Source: Anammoximicrobium sp964645045 (GTDB lineage: Bacteria > Planctomycetota > Planctomycetia > Pirellulales > Pirellulaceae). Taken from it: a stretch of 64,000 nucleotides of DNA. The stretch spans positions 1 to 64,000 of the forward strand of contig CAZXYZ010000030.1 in NCBI GenBank assembly GCA_964645045.1, read 5' to 3'. A program made the position numbers and the translations under genes. Positions 1 through 15,000 of the stretch are shown here, piece by piece (the stretch's first letter is position 1; every line of letters begins with the position of its first letter). The notes under the pieces were generated by a model, which made no database searches, had not been told where the DNA came from, and saw only the letters and a list, made by a program, of their open reading frames with translations.

Positions 1-3000
1 GTGCTGGCCGCGATCGGCGACCGGAGCATCGAATGGGGGCAGTTGTTGAGCCTTACGGCGAGTGCGTCCGACCCGGACTTGCCGGCCAACGGCTTGACGT
101 TTAGCTTGGGCGAGGCTCCGGCGGGCGCGAGCATCGACGCGAACACGGGCCTGTTTCAATGGACGCCTACGGCCGACCAGGCAGGAGCGGCCCACGCGGT
201 GACGGTTCGCGTGGCAGACAACGGCACGCCCGTCTTGGCGGACGAGACGACGTTCCAAGTCCAGGTGACCGGCTGTACGTTCGCCGACGATCTGGCGGGG
301 TGGACGGCGGCCGAGTCCGGCGGCAGCGGCGGCGGACGAGGCACGGTCGTTGCCCAGAATTGCGCTGCCCTCATGACGGAGGGTGATTCATTCGAGGTGA
401 CGCTGTCAGGTTCCCTGGTGGTGCCCGCCGAGCCGTCGAGGCTGGTGATCGCCATCGACGCTCCCCAGTTCGACACCACCGATCCGGATTTCATCAACGA
501 CGCCTTTGAAGTGGCGTTGGTCAACACCGCGGGACAGCCGCTGGTGTTTCCGTTCCTGACCGGACGGGATGCGTTCTTCAATTGGACGGAGGGCTTGGCC
601 GCCAGCGTCGGGCCGGAGGTCACCATCAACGGGAACGCAATCCAGCTCGACTTGTCCGCCGTACCGGCGGGGACGCAGGCCCGATTGATTCTGCGGCTGG
701 TCAACAACGACGGCGACACGGCCGGCCAGATACTCATCCGCAGCGTGGAAATCGTTGGCGGTGGCTTCGTAAGCGGTATCGCCGGCGCCGCGCCGGGGGC
801 GCTGCCCGCCGGGCCGGTGATGGGGCCGCTTCCGGCGGGCGCGAGCTTGGCCGGGGCTGACAACGGCATCGTGCAACCGATCGCGATCTCGATCCACCGC
901 CCGCCGGCACAGGCGAACGGCACGGTCCATGCCAATGCGGCATCAACGCCGGAGTCTGGTGCGGGAGGAAGCGGGCCGGCTTCGTTTGCGGCGGGCGCTC
1001 CGCCGCCCGGCAATGGGCTGTTGGACAACCGCGGCACGGAGTTCTGGGTGGCGTTTCCCGACAACGTCGAGGAGGGCCGGCCGCACGTCCAGACGCTGTT
1101 CATCACCGGCGACGTCGCGACCACGGGCACTGTGTCGGCGCCGGGGCTGGGGTTCACGCAGGACTTTGCGGTCAATCCCGGCACAGTCACCTCGGTAGTC
1201 CTGCCCGACCAGGTCGAGATTGAAGAGTTGCACGAGGTCGTGGCCAAGGGCGTGCATGTCACGGCGCTGGACCCGGTGTCCGTGTATGGACTGCATCAGG
1301 CCCGGGCCACGACCGACGCCTTCCTGGGTTTTCCGACGGCCAGTCTGGGAACCGAATACTTGGCTTTGGCGTACGAGAGCACGGAACGGTTGCTGGCCGC
1401 AATCAACGGCAGCCAGGTGGTGGCGGTGGCCACTCAAGACGACACCACGGTGCAGTTTCAGCCGGGGCCGAGGATGACGGCAACGTCGAATGTCAACGTG
1501 CAAGCCAAAACCCCCACGAACGCCGTCCTGTTCTCCCATACGCAGTTGAACGACCAGGGCCCGTTTTTCCTGCCTGCGTCGGGCTCGTATCCGCTGACCG
1601 TCACTCCGTACTTTGCGAACCAGGCGGGCGAGTACCGTTTCCAGTGGCTCGACCTGGCGGCGGACGCGACGCCCTTGGCATTCGGCCAGGCGATCCAGGA
1701 AGACCTGGCTACCGGTCAGGCCCTGCGTGCTTTCAAATTCAACGGCGTGCCGGGCCAGCGGCTGTACTACAACGGGTTGGACAGTGACTTCGACAACGTC
1801 GCCATGTCGATCGTGACGCCGTCCGGTGCGACGCTCGAGTCGCGCAACGCCGACGAGTCGTTTGGGCCCTTTGCGCTGACCGAAAGCGGCGAGCACTATC
1901 TGCTGATCGACGGCCGTTCCAACGCCCCGGCCGATTATGCTTTCCGCCTGCTCGATGTCACCTCGCCCACACCGCTGGCACTTGGCGCAACCGTCACCGG
2001 CACATTCGGCGGCGGACAGTATGCGGAAGTGTGGAGCTTTGCCGGCACGGCGGGTCAACAGCTGGTGTACGACGGTTTGGACGGCGACCGCGACAACGTG
2101 GCCGTCCAATTGGTCGCGCCCGGAGGCGATGTCCTGTGGAACTTGAATGCCGACGACGACTCGGGATTCGCGACACTGCCCGAGGACGGGACGTACTACA
2201 TTGTGCTGGACAACCGGATGGCGTCCGCGGTCGATTACGGTTTTCGCGTGCTGGACGTGGCCTCGGCCGCGCCGATCACGCCGGGGGCCACGGTCTCCGG
2301 GGTGACCGACACGGGGCAGGCCATGTCCCTGTTCCGGTTCGCTGGGACGGCGGGCGGACGAATCTATTACGACGGCTTGGACGGCGACTTCGACAACGTC
2401 ACCGCGCGGCTGTACACCGCCAGCGGGGTGCAGATCGCTGCGCTGAACGCGGACGGGGATTCCGCCCAGCTCACGCTGGACGGCGACGGTCCCGTGTACA
2501 TCTTGATCCAGCCGAACCTGGCCAATCCCGGCGATTTCGCGTTCCGGATCTGGGACGCGGCAGCGGCCCCGGCGCTGCCCTTGACGACCGCGGTCAGCGG
2601 CAATTTGCCCGGCGGCCGCGAACTGCAGGTGTTCACCTTGAACGGAACGGCCGGACAGGCGCTCCTGTTCGATTCCCTGGACGACGACAGCGAAGGCGTC
2701 GTGTTTCGGCTGCTCGACTCGGGCGGCAACCAACCGCTGTACGTCAACGCGAACGTGAATTCGTCGATCTTTCGGCTGACCGAGTCGGGCACCTACTATG
2801 CGACGATCGAAGCGAACCACGCGGGCGCGGCCGACTACCACTTCCGCCTGCTGGACGTGCCGGCCGTCGTTCAACCGCTGGTCCTGGATGCGGACACCAG
2901 CGGCGTTTTGGCTGCGGGCCGCGAGACCGTGGTCTATCAGTTCACGGGCGCCCCCGGCCAGCGACTGGTGTACGATGCCCTGGACGGCGACAACGACGCC

Positions 3001-6000
3001 GTCAACGTCCGGCTGGTGGAACCCGGCGGTGACGATCTGTTCTTCCGGAACTCGGACCAGGATACCACCCCGTTCACGCTGTCGCGGGCGGGAACGCATT
3101 ATCTGGCGATCGAGGGCGGCGCCACGGCCGGGGCCGATTACGCATTCCGCTTGCACGACGCGGCCAACGCTCCCGAGCTGGCCGCGGGCAGTGTGCTGAA
3201 CGGAACGCTGGCGGTGCCGCGGGCGATGCAGCTGTACCGTCTGGCGCCCGGGGCGGCGCAGTATTTCGTGTACGACGGTCTGAGCGCGTCGCCCGCCAAT
3301 TCGGCCAACGCGACGTTGTTCGGCCCGGCGAACCAGCAGCTTGCCAACGTCACCGTTGCGGGCGATTTCAACCACACCACACAGTTTGCCGGCCCGTACC
3401 TGCTGGCGGTCGCGGGCATCGGTTCGAGCGGCCCGCTAGAATACAGCTTCCAAACCAGCCTGACCGCGGAAGCGCCCGTGGCTCCGTCCGGTTTTGGCAG
3501 TACGCAGTCGATGAGCATCGCGGCCGGCGAGCAGAAGGTGTACAGCTTCACCGGAGCGGCCGGCACCGCGATGCTTCTCGACGTACTGGCGCCGTTCGCC
3601 GCCAACCTGTTCAGCGAGATCCGGGGGCCGGCCAACCAATTCGTCACCAGCACCGGCGGCAGCAGCGACACCGCGGTGGTGATCCTGCCCGTATCCGGCG
3701 ATTACGAACTGCGAATCCGCGGCACCAGCGCCAGCGCGACGGGCACCCTGACGTTCCGGCTGTTGAACCTGACGGCCGATGCGGCGCCGCTGGCGTTGGA
3801 CACCACCGTCGGCGAAATCTTGCCGGCGGGCGGAACGTTCGCGTATCGCGTTCCGCGCGCGGCAGGGCAGCGGTTGTATCTCGACGCGCTGGAGGCCGAC
3901 TTTGACAACGTGGCGGTTCAGTTGATCGCCCCCAGCGGTGCCGGGCTCCAGAATGCCAATGCCGACAGCGACTGGCAGCAGTCCCCGCTGCGCGAGACGG
4001 GCGACTATTTCCTGTTGGTCCGCAACAACCTGAGCGCGGACGCCGATTACCGCTTCCGGATCATCGACCCGGACACCGCGCCGCTGGCGGCGTGGGGCAG
4101 CGAGATCAGCGGCAATCTGGCCGAAGGGCGGTCGAAGGAAGTTTACCGCTTCCAAGGCACACTGGGCCAAAAACTGGTCGTGGACGGCTTGGACGCCGAC
4201 TTCGACGCGATCTCGGTTTCGGTTTACACTCCGGCCGATAACCACTTGTTCCTCCACAATGCCGACGCCGATCGCGACCGCATGACACTGCCGTTGACGG
4301 GGACGTACTACGTACACGTGGACGGCGGACTGGCGGCCGCGGCCGATTATCGCTTTCGCCTGTTGGACGCGGGGGCCAGCACCCCGATCGCGTTCGGCGC
4401 CGAACAATCCGGCACGTTCCCGCTGGGCCGGGAGATCGAGCTGTTCCGGTTTCAGGGGACCGCCGGCCAGCGGATCGTGTTCGACGGGTTGGATAATGAC
4501 AACGACAACGTGGCCGTGACGCTGGTGGAGCCGGGCCAGCGGGCGGTGTTTCAGGTGAATGCGGACCGCGACTCGGGCCTCGTCGCGCTCGCTTCGACCG
4601 GCGAGTACACGTTGACCGTCGCGGCGAACGCCGCCGCGGGCGCCGATTACCGGTTTCGGATCTTGGACGCCGATGCGCCCGCGCCGATCGCGTTCCAGAC
4701 GCCCGTCGCCGGCACGTTCCCGACCGGCCGCGACGCAGCGCTGTTTCAGTTCACCGGCGTCGCCGGACAGACGATCTACTACGATGGTCTGGACGACGAT
4801 ACCGACAATGCCACGGCGGAGATCTATGCTCCCTCAGGCGCCCGGATTCTGCAGATCGGCGCGTACCGCGAATCGGGCCTGCTCACGCTGTCGGAATCGG
4901 GCGCGTACCGGCTGATCGTTTCCGGCGAGCAATCCGCAGGCGGGGATTTCGGGTTCCAGCTGCTCGACCTCGCCGCCCTGACGCCCATCACGCTGGACAG
5001 CGTCGTGAGCGGGACCTTGCCGACCGGACGCGAAGCGGTCTTGCATCCGTTCCAGGGCACGGCCGGCCAGCGGCTGGTCTATGACGGATTGGACGCGGAT
5101 TCCGACAACGTCAACGCGCGGCTGATCGGACCCGGCCGCACGGATTACTTCTTCACCAATTCCGACAACGACACGAACGTGTTCACGCTTCGCGCCAGCG
5201 GCACGTATTACCTGGTCATCGAGGGCAGCGTGAATGCCACGGCCGATTTTGCGTTCCGCCTGTGGGACGTGGCCCAAGTGCCCGCGCTCAGTTTCGACGT
5301 GCCGGTCACCGGTGCGTTGACGCCGGGCCAGGCTTCACAGCTGTACCAGTTCCCGGCTTCCTCCGGCGCGGACCTGCTGTTCGATAACCTCTCGGCTTCG
5401 GCCGGCGGCGCCACGTGGCACGTGGTCGGACTCGGCAACCAGAACCTGAACAACCGGACCCTGACCAGCGATTTGGCGGTCCAGGCCACGGCTGCGGGCA
5501 CCTACCTGCTGCGGATTCAAGGCAGTGCGGCCGCTCCCATCAGCTACGAATTTCTGGCCACGCAGACGCCGGCCACGCCGGTCGCCGGCATGGGCTTCGG
5601 TGCCGACACCACGGTCGTGCTGGGGATGGGCGAAACCAAGACGCTCGACTTTGCCGGTACGGCCGGGCGGTTGGTGATGTTCGACGGAAGGTCCAGCCGT
5701 TTCCAGGTGCCGACGTTCGATGTGGTGCTGGATGCCGGCGAGGTCTACCAGTTGCGCGACCTCGATTACCGCCCGCACGATGTGACCGGCACGGTCGTGA
5801 CGGCCGACAAGCCGATCGCGGTCTTCGGCTCCCACGCCTGCACGTTCATCCCGGCCGGGTATGGCTTCTGTGACCACCTGGTCGACCAGATGCCGCCGGC
5901 CAGCAGTTGGGGACGCCAGTTCGTGACCGTGCCCTTGGCCACGCGGACCAAGGGGGACACCTTCCGGTTCCTGGCCCAAGCCGACAATACCGAAGTCCGC

Positions 6001-9000
6001 GTCAATGGCACGCTGGTGGCGACACTGGACCGTGGCGAATTCCATGAACGGGTTCTCACGGCGGCGTCCGAGATTGCGGCGACGCGTCCGATCCTGGTCG
6101 CCCAGTACTCGAATTCGGCCGAGTTCGACGGCACCAACACCGACCCGTTTATGATGCTCATTCCGCCCTACGAGCAGTTTCTGGCGGGCTACACGGTGAC
6201 CACGCCCGCCACGGGTTTCGATCGGCACTTTATCAACCTGGTCGTTCCCACCGACGGCGTGGGCGAAGTGACACTGGACGGTACGGCCGTGCCCAACGGC
6301 GCGTTCACGCCCATCGGCGCCAGCGGTTTTTCGGGGGCCCAGGTCGAAGTCGCCGCCGGCACGCACCAACTGGCCGGTGCCCTGCCGTTCGGCGTGTTCA
6401 TTTATGGTTTCGCCCTGCACGATTCCTACGGCTACACCGGCGGGCAATCGCTGTCGCCGGTCGCGCTGGCCAGCAACATCGCGCTGACGCCGCCGGCGGT
6501 CACGCTTCCCCTGGGCCAAAGCGTCACCGTCGCGGCGCTGGTGACCGACATCGACGGTTGGCCGCTGGAGGGTCTGCGCGTCGACTTTGTGGTCGCCGGT
6601 TCGCACCCGCAGCAGGGTTTCGCCTTTACCGACGCGCTGGGGCAAGCGGTGTTTTCGTATCTGGGCGATTCCGCGGGCAACGACGTGATCGAAGCGACCC
6701 TGGGGAACTTGTTTGACACATCCACGGTCACCTGGTTGGCCCCGGCCGCTCCGCCCAGCATCGAGATCCTGTCGCCCACCGGCGACACGGCGCTGGCCTC
6801 CGCCGGCAGACTCACGGTCAGCGGCCGGGCCCTGGCCGACGTGCCGCGGGCGGAGATCGTGCTGGTCACGGTCAACGGCCGGCCCGTGGACGTGCTCGAC
6901 GCGGCCGGAAACTTTTTCACCCAGGTCGACGTCCTGCCCGGCGAGAACCATTTCACGTTCATCGCCTATGACTCGTTCGACGGCACGGCGAGGATCGAGC
7001 TGGTGGCCAGCGCGCTCCAGCGGCCGGCGGGCGAAGTGGATTTCAGCCGGTTTGCGGACATCACGGGCAGCTTCGCGCCGGAATACGCCCGCACGTCGTA
7101 CCACCACCGCGACCAGACCCTGTTTGCCGACATCGCTATCAGCAACGTGGGCCAGTACCCGGCCGACGCGCCGCTGCTGGTCGGGGTGACCAACCTCAGC
7201 GATCCGGCCGTGCGCGTGCTGGACGCCGACGGCACGACGCCCGACGGCATTCCGTATTACGACTTTACGGGCCTGGTCACGGGCGGGACGCTGGCCCCGC
7301 GCAGCCAGACCGGGTTCCTGGCGGCCCGGTTCTTCAATCCGTCCGAGCAGCAATTCACCTACGACCTAGTGTTCTACGGGCGGCTGAACGAAGCTCCGCT
7401 GGTCACGACCACGCCCGCAATCGAAGCTTTCACGGGCCGGCCGTACGGGTACGACGCCGATGCGGTCGATCCGGAGCAGGACGCGCTGGTCTGGTCCCTG
7501 GTCACCGGACCGGACGGCCTGACGATCGATCCCGGCTCGGGCCTCGTGGCGTGGACACCCGGCGCCGGGGACCTCGGCACGCACGACGTGACCCTCCGCG
7601 TCCAGGACGGCCGCGGCGGTGTGGCCGAGCAGCGCTACCTGCTGACGGTCAGCGCCCCGCTGCCGAACCGGCCGCCGGTCTGGGCGAGCATTCCGGCCAC
7701 CGCCGCTTGTGCGGGCGCGCCGTACGAGTACGACGCGGACGCCGCCGATGCGGACGGCGATGCGCTCGTTTATCGTCTTGTCACCGCCCCGCCGGGGATG
7801 ACTGTCGACGCGGCCACGGGCCTGATCGCCTGGAGCCCGGCCGCCGGGCTCCAGGGGCAGGTTCAGGTCGAGTTGGAAGCCGACGACCAGGCCGGCGGCA
7901 CGGCTCGGCAAGCCTTCGCCCTGTGCCTCTGCGGCGACGCGCCGCCCTCCGGCGCGAACACGGCCCCCGTGTTCCATTCGCAGCCTCCCGCCACGGCCGC
8001 CGCGGGCGTCGCGTTCCATTACCTGGCCGGAGCGCAGGACGCCGAGGGGCACAGCCTGCAATTCTCGCTGCTCGAAGCCCCGGCCGGGATGGCTCTGCAG
8101 GCGGTGGCGGCCGACCCGAACGCCGTCGTGGTGGCCTGGGATCCGGCGGTCGAGGGTCAGGTCCAGGTGACGCTGCGCGTGACGGACAGCCTCGGGGCGA
8201 CCGCGGATCAGTCGTTCGAACTGGACGTGGCGCCGGCCGGAGCCAACCGCGATCCTGTGATCACCTCGCAGCCGCGAGCATCGATCCCGCTGGGCCGCAC
8301 CTGGTTTTACCAAGTCACGGTCGCCGAAGCCGACGGCGACCTGCCGGAGTTTTCGCTCGCCACGGCTCCGGCCGGGATGACGATCGACGCGCTTGGCCTG
8401 GCCGGCTGGACGCCGGAAACCGCCGATCTCGGCCCGCACGACGTGACCGTCCACGTGGACGACGGCCGCGGCGGTTCGGCCACGCAGTCCTTTGCCGTCA
8501 CGGTCGTCACGGACGACGCCGACGAAGCGCCGCGGGTGACCAGCACTCCGGCGCTGCGGGGCGTGGTGGACCAGTTGTACCAGTACGACCTGGCGGCCCA
8601 CGATCCTGACCTGGACCCGGTGGAATGGAGCCTGCAGCAAGCGCCGGCGGGCATGTCGATCGACCCGCGCCGCGGGACGCTGCGGTGGACGCCCACGATC
8701 GACCAGTTGGGCGCTCATCAAGTCGTGGTCGCGGTCCGCGATCCGTTTCTGGCCGAGGCGACGCAGACGTTCAGCGTCGTGGTCGCCTGCGAGAACTTGC
8801 CTCCGGCGATTACCTCGCGGCCGGCCACGCAAGCCAACGTCGGCCGGAGCTACCTGTACGCCGTGGGCGCGATCGATCCCGAACGGGATGCTCTTACGTT
8901 CAGCCTGGCGGCGGGGCCGCAAGGCATGACGCTCGATGCCGCCACGGGACTGGTCCGCTGGACGCCGGCCGCGGCGCAGATCGGGACCCGGGACGTCGCC

Positions 9001-12000
9001 GTGCAAGTCAGCGACACGGCCGGCAACGTGGTCACGCAGACCTTCTCGATCGAGGTCACCCAGGCCGTGCTCGACCGTCCGCCGGTCATCACCTCGCGGC
9101 CGTCGTTCCGCGCGACGGCCGAGAATCCCTACCAGTACCAGGTCGTGGCGACCGATCCGGAAGGCCAACTGGTGACGTATTCGCTGGTGGGGGCCCCGGC
9201 TGGAATGGCCATCAGTTCGACGGGCCTCGTGACGTGGACCCCGGCGCTGGACCAGGCCGGTCCGCACATCGTCAACGTGGCGGCCGACGACCCGGCGGGG
9301 CACCGGGCGACCCAGCGGTTTGCCCTGCAGGTGCGCGTCAACCAAGCGCCGGAGATCGTCTCCGCGCCGGTGACCAGCGTCGTCGCAGCCACCACATACC
9401 GGTACGACGTCCAGGTCCGGGAACCGGACAACGATCCGGTTGTGTACGAAATGGTCAGCGGACCGGCCGGCCTGTCGATCGATCCGGTCGGCCGCGTGCG
9501 CTGGGACGTGCCGCCCGACGCCGTCGGCCCGTTCTCGGTGACCGTGCGGGCGACCGATCCATTCGGCGCCGCCGACGCACAGACGTTCGACATCGCGATT
9601 GCGCCCGACACCGAGCCGCCCCAGGTCGTCGTGCAGCTGAGCGCCAATCCGGCGGCGCTGGGCACCACCATCGTGCTGACCGTGACGGCCGGCGACAACG
9701 TGGGCGTGGCGGGACTGAGCTTAACGGCGGGCGGTCAGCCCTTGGTGCTGTCATCGCAAGGCACGGCCTCGTTCTCGTCCGCCGTGGCGGGCTCGTTCCT
9801 CGTCGCAGCCACAGCCACCGACCGGGCCGGCAATACAGGCACCGCCAGCACCACGCTGCGCGTGTTCGATCCGGCGGACACGCAAGGGCCGACGGTCGAG
9901 ATCACCAGCCCCGCGGCGGGCGCGGTGGTGACGGCCCTGACGGACATCGTCGGCACGGTCAGCGACGCGAACCTCGACTTCTACCGGCTCGACTACGGCC
10001 GGGCCGATTTGGTGGACATCAACGCACCGGCAGCCGACGACGCCGACTGGGTTACGTTCGCCGGCGGCAACACCTCGATCGTGGCCGGCGAGCTCGGCGT
10101 GTTCGACCCCACGCTGCTGCGGAACGACAACTACGTGATTCGCGTGGTCGCCCAGGACCTGTCCGGCAACGTCACGGCCCGGACGTTGCCGTTGAGCCTG
10201 GAAGGCAATTTGAAGTTGGGGCAGTACCGCCTGGAGTTCACCGATCTGACGATCCCGCTGGCGGGCATCCCGATCACGGTGACGCGGGTCTACGATACGC
10301 GGCAAGCGGACGAGTCGGGCGATTTCGGGTTCGGCTGGAGCCTGGGCGTGCAAGACGCGCAGGTCCGCGAGACGCTGCCGGTGAACGATTTGGAGCGGCA
10401 AGGACTGGGGTATGCCGCCGCGCCCTTCCGTGACGGCACGCGGGTGTATCTCAACACGCCCGACGGCCGCCGAGTGGGTTTTACGTTCGAAGTCACGCCG
10501 CAGTTCTCGTTGTTCGGCGGCGGCTACTTCCTGCCTCGATTCCGCCCCGATCCGGGCGTCTACGACACCTTGGAGGTTGACCCCACCCCGCTGCTGCGCC
10601 GCCCGGACGGTTCGTACTTCATCCACTTCCTCGGCTTCCCCTACAACCCGTCCGTCTATCGTTTGACGACCAAGCAGGGAGTGACGTACCAGTACAACCA
10701 GTTCGAGGGCCTGGAGCGGATCACCGACCGCAACGGCAACACGATCGAGTTCCGCGACGACGGCATCTTCAGCTCGACCGGCGCCGCGGTCTCGTTCCGC
10801 CGCGATCCCGTGGGACGGATTTCGCAGGTGATCGACCCGGCGGGCAACGCCATCGGCTACGAGTACGACGCCGACGGGAATCTGGCGGCCCTGCTCGACG
10901 CCCGCGGCAACCAGACCGGCTACCGGTACCTGGACGATCCCGAGCACTTCTTGCAGTCGATCATCGATCCGCAAGGCCACGAGTCGCTGGTTGCCGAATT
11001 CGACGCCGACGGGCGGCTGATCAGCAACCACGACGCCTTGGGACATGCAGTCCAAACGTCCTACGACCTGGATCAACTGCGGGAAACGATCACCGATCCG
11101 CTGGGGAACGTCACGGTTACCGCTTACGACCAGCGCGGCAACATCCGTTCGGTCACCGACGACCTGGGTGCCACGCTGTCGTTCACCTACGACGCCCGGG
11201 ACAACGTGCTGACCGCCACCGATGCGTTGGGCCAGACGGTCCAGCGGACTTTCGACGCGGCGGGGAACCTGACCAGCATGACCGATCCGTTGGGCAACGC
11301 CACGCTCATGACCTACGCGGCGGACGGCCAGGTGACTTCGGTGACCGACGCGCGGGGCAGCCAGTCGCGGCTGGTGTATGACGCACAGGGGCGGCTGATC
11401 GAATTCGTCAACGCGGCGGGCGTTGCCAGCTTCTACGAGTATGACAGCCAGGGCCGCACCACCAGCTACACCGACAACTTGGGCCGCCGCACGGAGTACA
11501 CCTACGGCAGCGGTCCGCGGCCCATCTCGGTGACCGAAGATGTCTTGGTGGGCCCGCGTCTGCTGGCGGCCGCTGCGGCGGCTGCCGGCACGCCTCGGCA
11601 GTACGAATACAACCAGCGCGGGCAGGTGACCAAGGAGACCGACGAAAACGGCCATGTCACGACGTACACGTACGATGCGGCGGGCCTGCCGCTGAGCCGC
11701 ACCGACGCCCTGGGGAACGTCACCACGTACAGCTACGATGCCCGCGGCCAGCGCGTGAGCGTCCGGGATGCGTTGGGCCGCGTGCTGCGCACCGAATACG
11801 ACGACGCGGGACGTCCGGTGCGGTTCATCGACGCGTCCGGCGCCGTGACCGAAACCGAGTACGACGCGCGCAACCAACCGGTTCGCGTGAAGGACCCGCT
11901 GGGCAACGTGACCGAAACCCAGTACCGGGCCGACGGCCAGATCACCGCGATCGTCGACCCTCTGGGGAACACAACGACCTACGAATACGACTTGGCCGGC

Positions 12001-15000
12001 AATCGCACCGCTGTTATCGACGCGCGGAGCAATCGCACGAGCTACGAATACGACGCGCTGGGCCGCATCACCAAGGAAACCGGCCCCCTGGGCGGCATCC
12101 GCCTGTACGTGTACGACTCGGCCGGCAACTTGACGAGCACGACCGATCCCAACGGCCATGCGTACACCATGACGTACGACGCCCTGGGGCGGCGAACTTC
12201 GCTCCAGGATCCGCTCGGCGGTTTGCAGCGATTCGCGTACGACGCCTCGGGCAATCTGATTGCCATGACCGACGCGCTCGGCCGCGTGACCGCCTACGAA
12301 TACGACACGCGGGACCGGTTGATCGAGACCGTCGATCCGGCCGGCGCGGACCGGCAGTTCACCTACGACGGCGTGGGGAACTTGCTGGCGGCTGCGGACG
12401 AGCTGGGACAGACCACAACCTACGCCTATGACGCGGCCGATCGGCTGATCGCGCAAACCGATCCGCTGGGCGGCCAGACCCGGTACCAATACGATGCGGC
12501 CGGCAACCGGTTGACCGTCACGGACCCGTTGAACCGGACGACGGCATTCACCGTGGATAGCATGAATCGCGTTACGACGATGCACGATCCGGCGGGCGCA
12601 GTGACCGGCTATGCCTACGACGCGGCCGGACGGCGGACGGCGGTCACCGATCCGCTGAACCAGATCACGCGGTACGAGTACGACGCGCGCGGCCTGCTGG
12701 TCAAGCGGACCGATCCGTTGGGCGAGTTCGCCACGTTCGCCTACGACGCCGTGGGCAACCACGTCGAGACGGTCGACCGCAACGGACAGACGCGCCGCTT
12801 TGTGTACGACGCCCTGAATCGGGTGACCGAGGAACGGTGGCTGACGGCCGGCACAACGGTTCGTACGATCGCGTTCGGGTATGACGCGGCGGGAAACCTG
12901 TTGTCAGCCCAGGATCCCGACAGCCACTACGAATTCGTCTACGACGCCCTGGATCGGATGACGAGTTCCGACAACGCAGGCACGCCGCAGGTGCCGCACG
13001 TGACGTTGAGCTACACCTACGACGCGGTGGGGAACGGCTTGAGCATCACCGACAACCTTGGTGTTCAGGTCGGCTGGACGTACGACGTCCGCAATCTGCC
13101 GACGCGACTGACGTGGCAAGGCACCGGGATCGATCCGGCCCGCGTCGATCTCACCTACAACGCCCGCGGCGAGCGGACGCAGGCGGTCCGGTTCGCCGAT
13201 CTGGCGGGAACGCAGCGGGTCGGCAGCAGCGTGTTCGGCTACGACGCGGCGGGCCGGCTGACGTCGCTGACGCACCGCAACGCCGTGGACGCGGTGCTGG
13301 CCAACTACGACTATGCGTACGACCTGGCGAGCCAATTGGTCGAAGAGTCGCACCATGGCCAGACCAGCAGCTACCAGTACGATCTCACGTCGCAACTGCT
13401 GGAGGCCGACCATTCGGTTCAGCCCGACGAGCAGTATGCCTACGATGCCAACGGAAATCCCGTCGATGCGGGCGTGAGCGTCGGGGCGAACAACAAGGTC
13501 TCGGCCGATGCCCAATTCGATTACCAGTACGACCAGGAAGGCAGCCTGATCCGCAAGACGGAGCGGGCCAGCGGCGCGTTCACGCGGTTCGAGTACGATC
13601 ATCGCAAGCGGCTGACCGCGGTCGAGGATTTCGACAGTCTGGGGACGTCGGCCGGCCGGTCGACGTTCACCTACGATGCCTTCGATCGGCGGATCGTCCA
13701 CACGGCCGGCGGCCAGACGACGGCGACCGTCTACTCGGCCGCCGCGATCTGGGCCGACTTCGACGCGGCGGGCGACGTCCAGGCTCGTTACCTGGCGGGC
13801 CCGCTCGTGGACGAATGGCAGGCCCGGCAGCGGCCGGGAGAGGGCCTCGCGTGGTACTTGGCGGATCGCTTGGGGACCGTGCGCGACATCGCCGACAGCA
13901 CGGGCGCGATCGTCGACCACATCGACTACGACAGTTTTGGCGGCGTGGTGGCCGAGACGAATCCCGCCTTGGGGGACCGCCTGAAATTCACGGGGCGCGA
14001 GTTCGACGCGGACACGGGCTTGTATTATTACCGGGCCCGTTACTACGACCCGGCCTTGCGGCGGTTCATCAGCGAGGACCCGTTGGGGTTCCGCGCCGGG
14101 GACGGCAACCTGCAGCGGTACGTGGGAAACAGCCCGGTCAACGGGAGCGACCCTTCCGGCTTGCAGGCAATCATCGAGATGTTCAACCTCGAAGCCTTTG
14201 TCGGCATGTACATCGGGCTGGCCTTCAGCATCGGTTCGGGCACACCGTTCACGTTCCGCGTGGGGTGTTCGGGCGGTCATTGCGGCATCTCCGGCGGTCC
14301 CGACCAGCCGCCCAGCATCGCGTTGTCGGTCCCCGGTCCGGGCTCGTTCGGGCCTTTCACCTGGTCGGCATCGGCCGGCGTTTCCAACGGGGCCCCTACG
14401 GTCGGGGGCGGCTTTGGAACGCCCCTCGGTGGCGTCAGCTATTCGTACACCTTCCCGCCGCCCAAGCCGCCGGGGCCGGGTCCCGCGCCCGGTGGCAGCG
14501 GAACATGGACCGGCGGTCCGAACATTCCCGGCCCCTCGGGTGCCGGCTTGCCCTACTGGCAGGACACACCGCCTTCCGTGCCGTGGCCCGAGCCGCCGTC
14601 GGGCGAATTCGAGTTCCTGGTCCAGACCACGGCGGTGACGCCGCACATCATCATCAGCTTTAACGTCGCCATCTTCGTGGGGGTGGCCACGGAACTGTCG
14701 CTGATCGCCAAGGTGGCCGTGGCGGACGATGGCGAGCGATTGGTGGAAGTCCAATTCGAGAAGGCGCAGAACAATGCAGCCGTCAAGTCGTACGGCATGG
14801 CCAAGCTGCCGACCCACGGCCGCAGTTCGGACGGCGGAGATGGGGGGCCCGATGGCGGCGGTCCCGGTCCAGTGCCCCCGCCGACGCCCCCGACGGGCTC
14901 GCCGGCCGGCGGGCCTCCTCCGGGAGGCACTCCGTCCGATGGCGACGGCGGCGATTTCGGCGGCGGCCCCCCTCCGAGGCGCGGCACGTTTTGCGTGTCG

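Noticed and set aside
943..3375. Long minus-strand open frame (810 codons) under the RHS gene
   Set aside because: Arg/Gln/Gly-rich antisense of a GC-rich gene; no motif, start signal or signal peptide. Same verdict for the frames at 5335-7353, 7366-9345 and 9751-12762.
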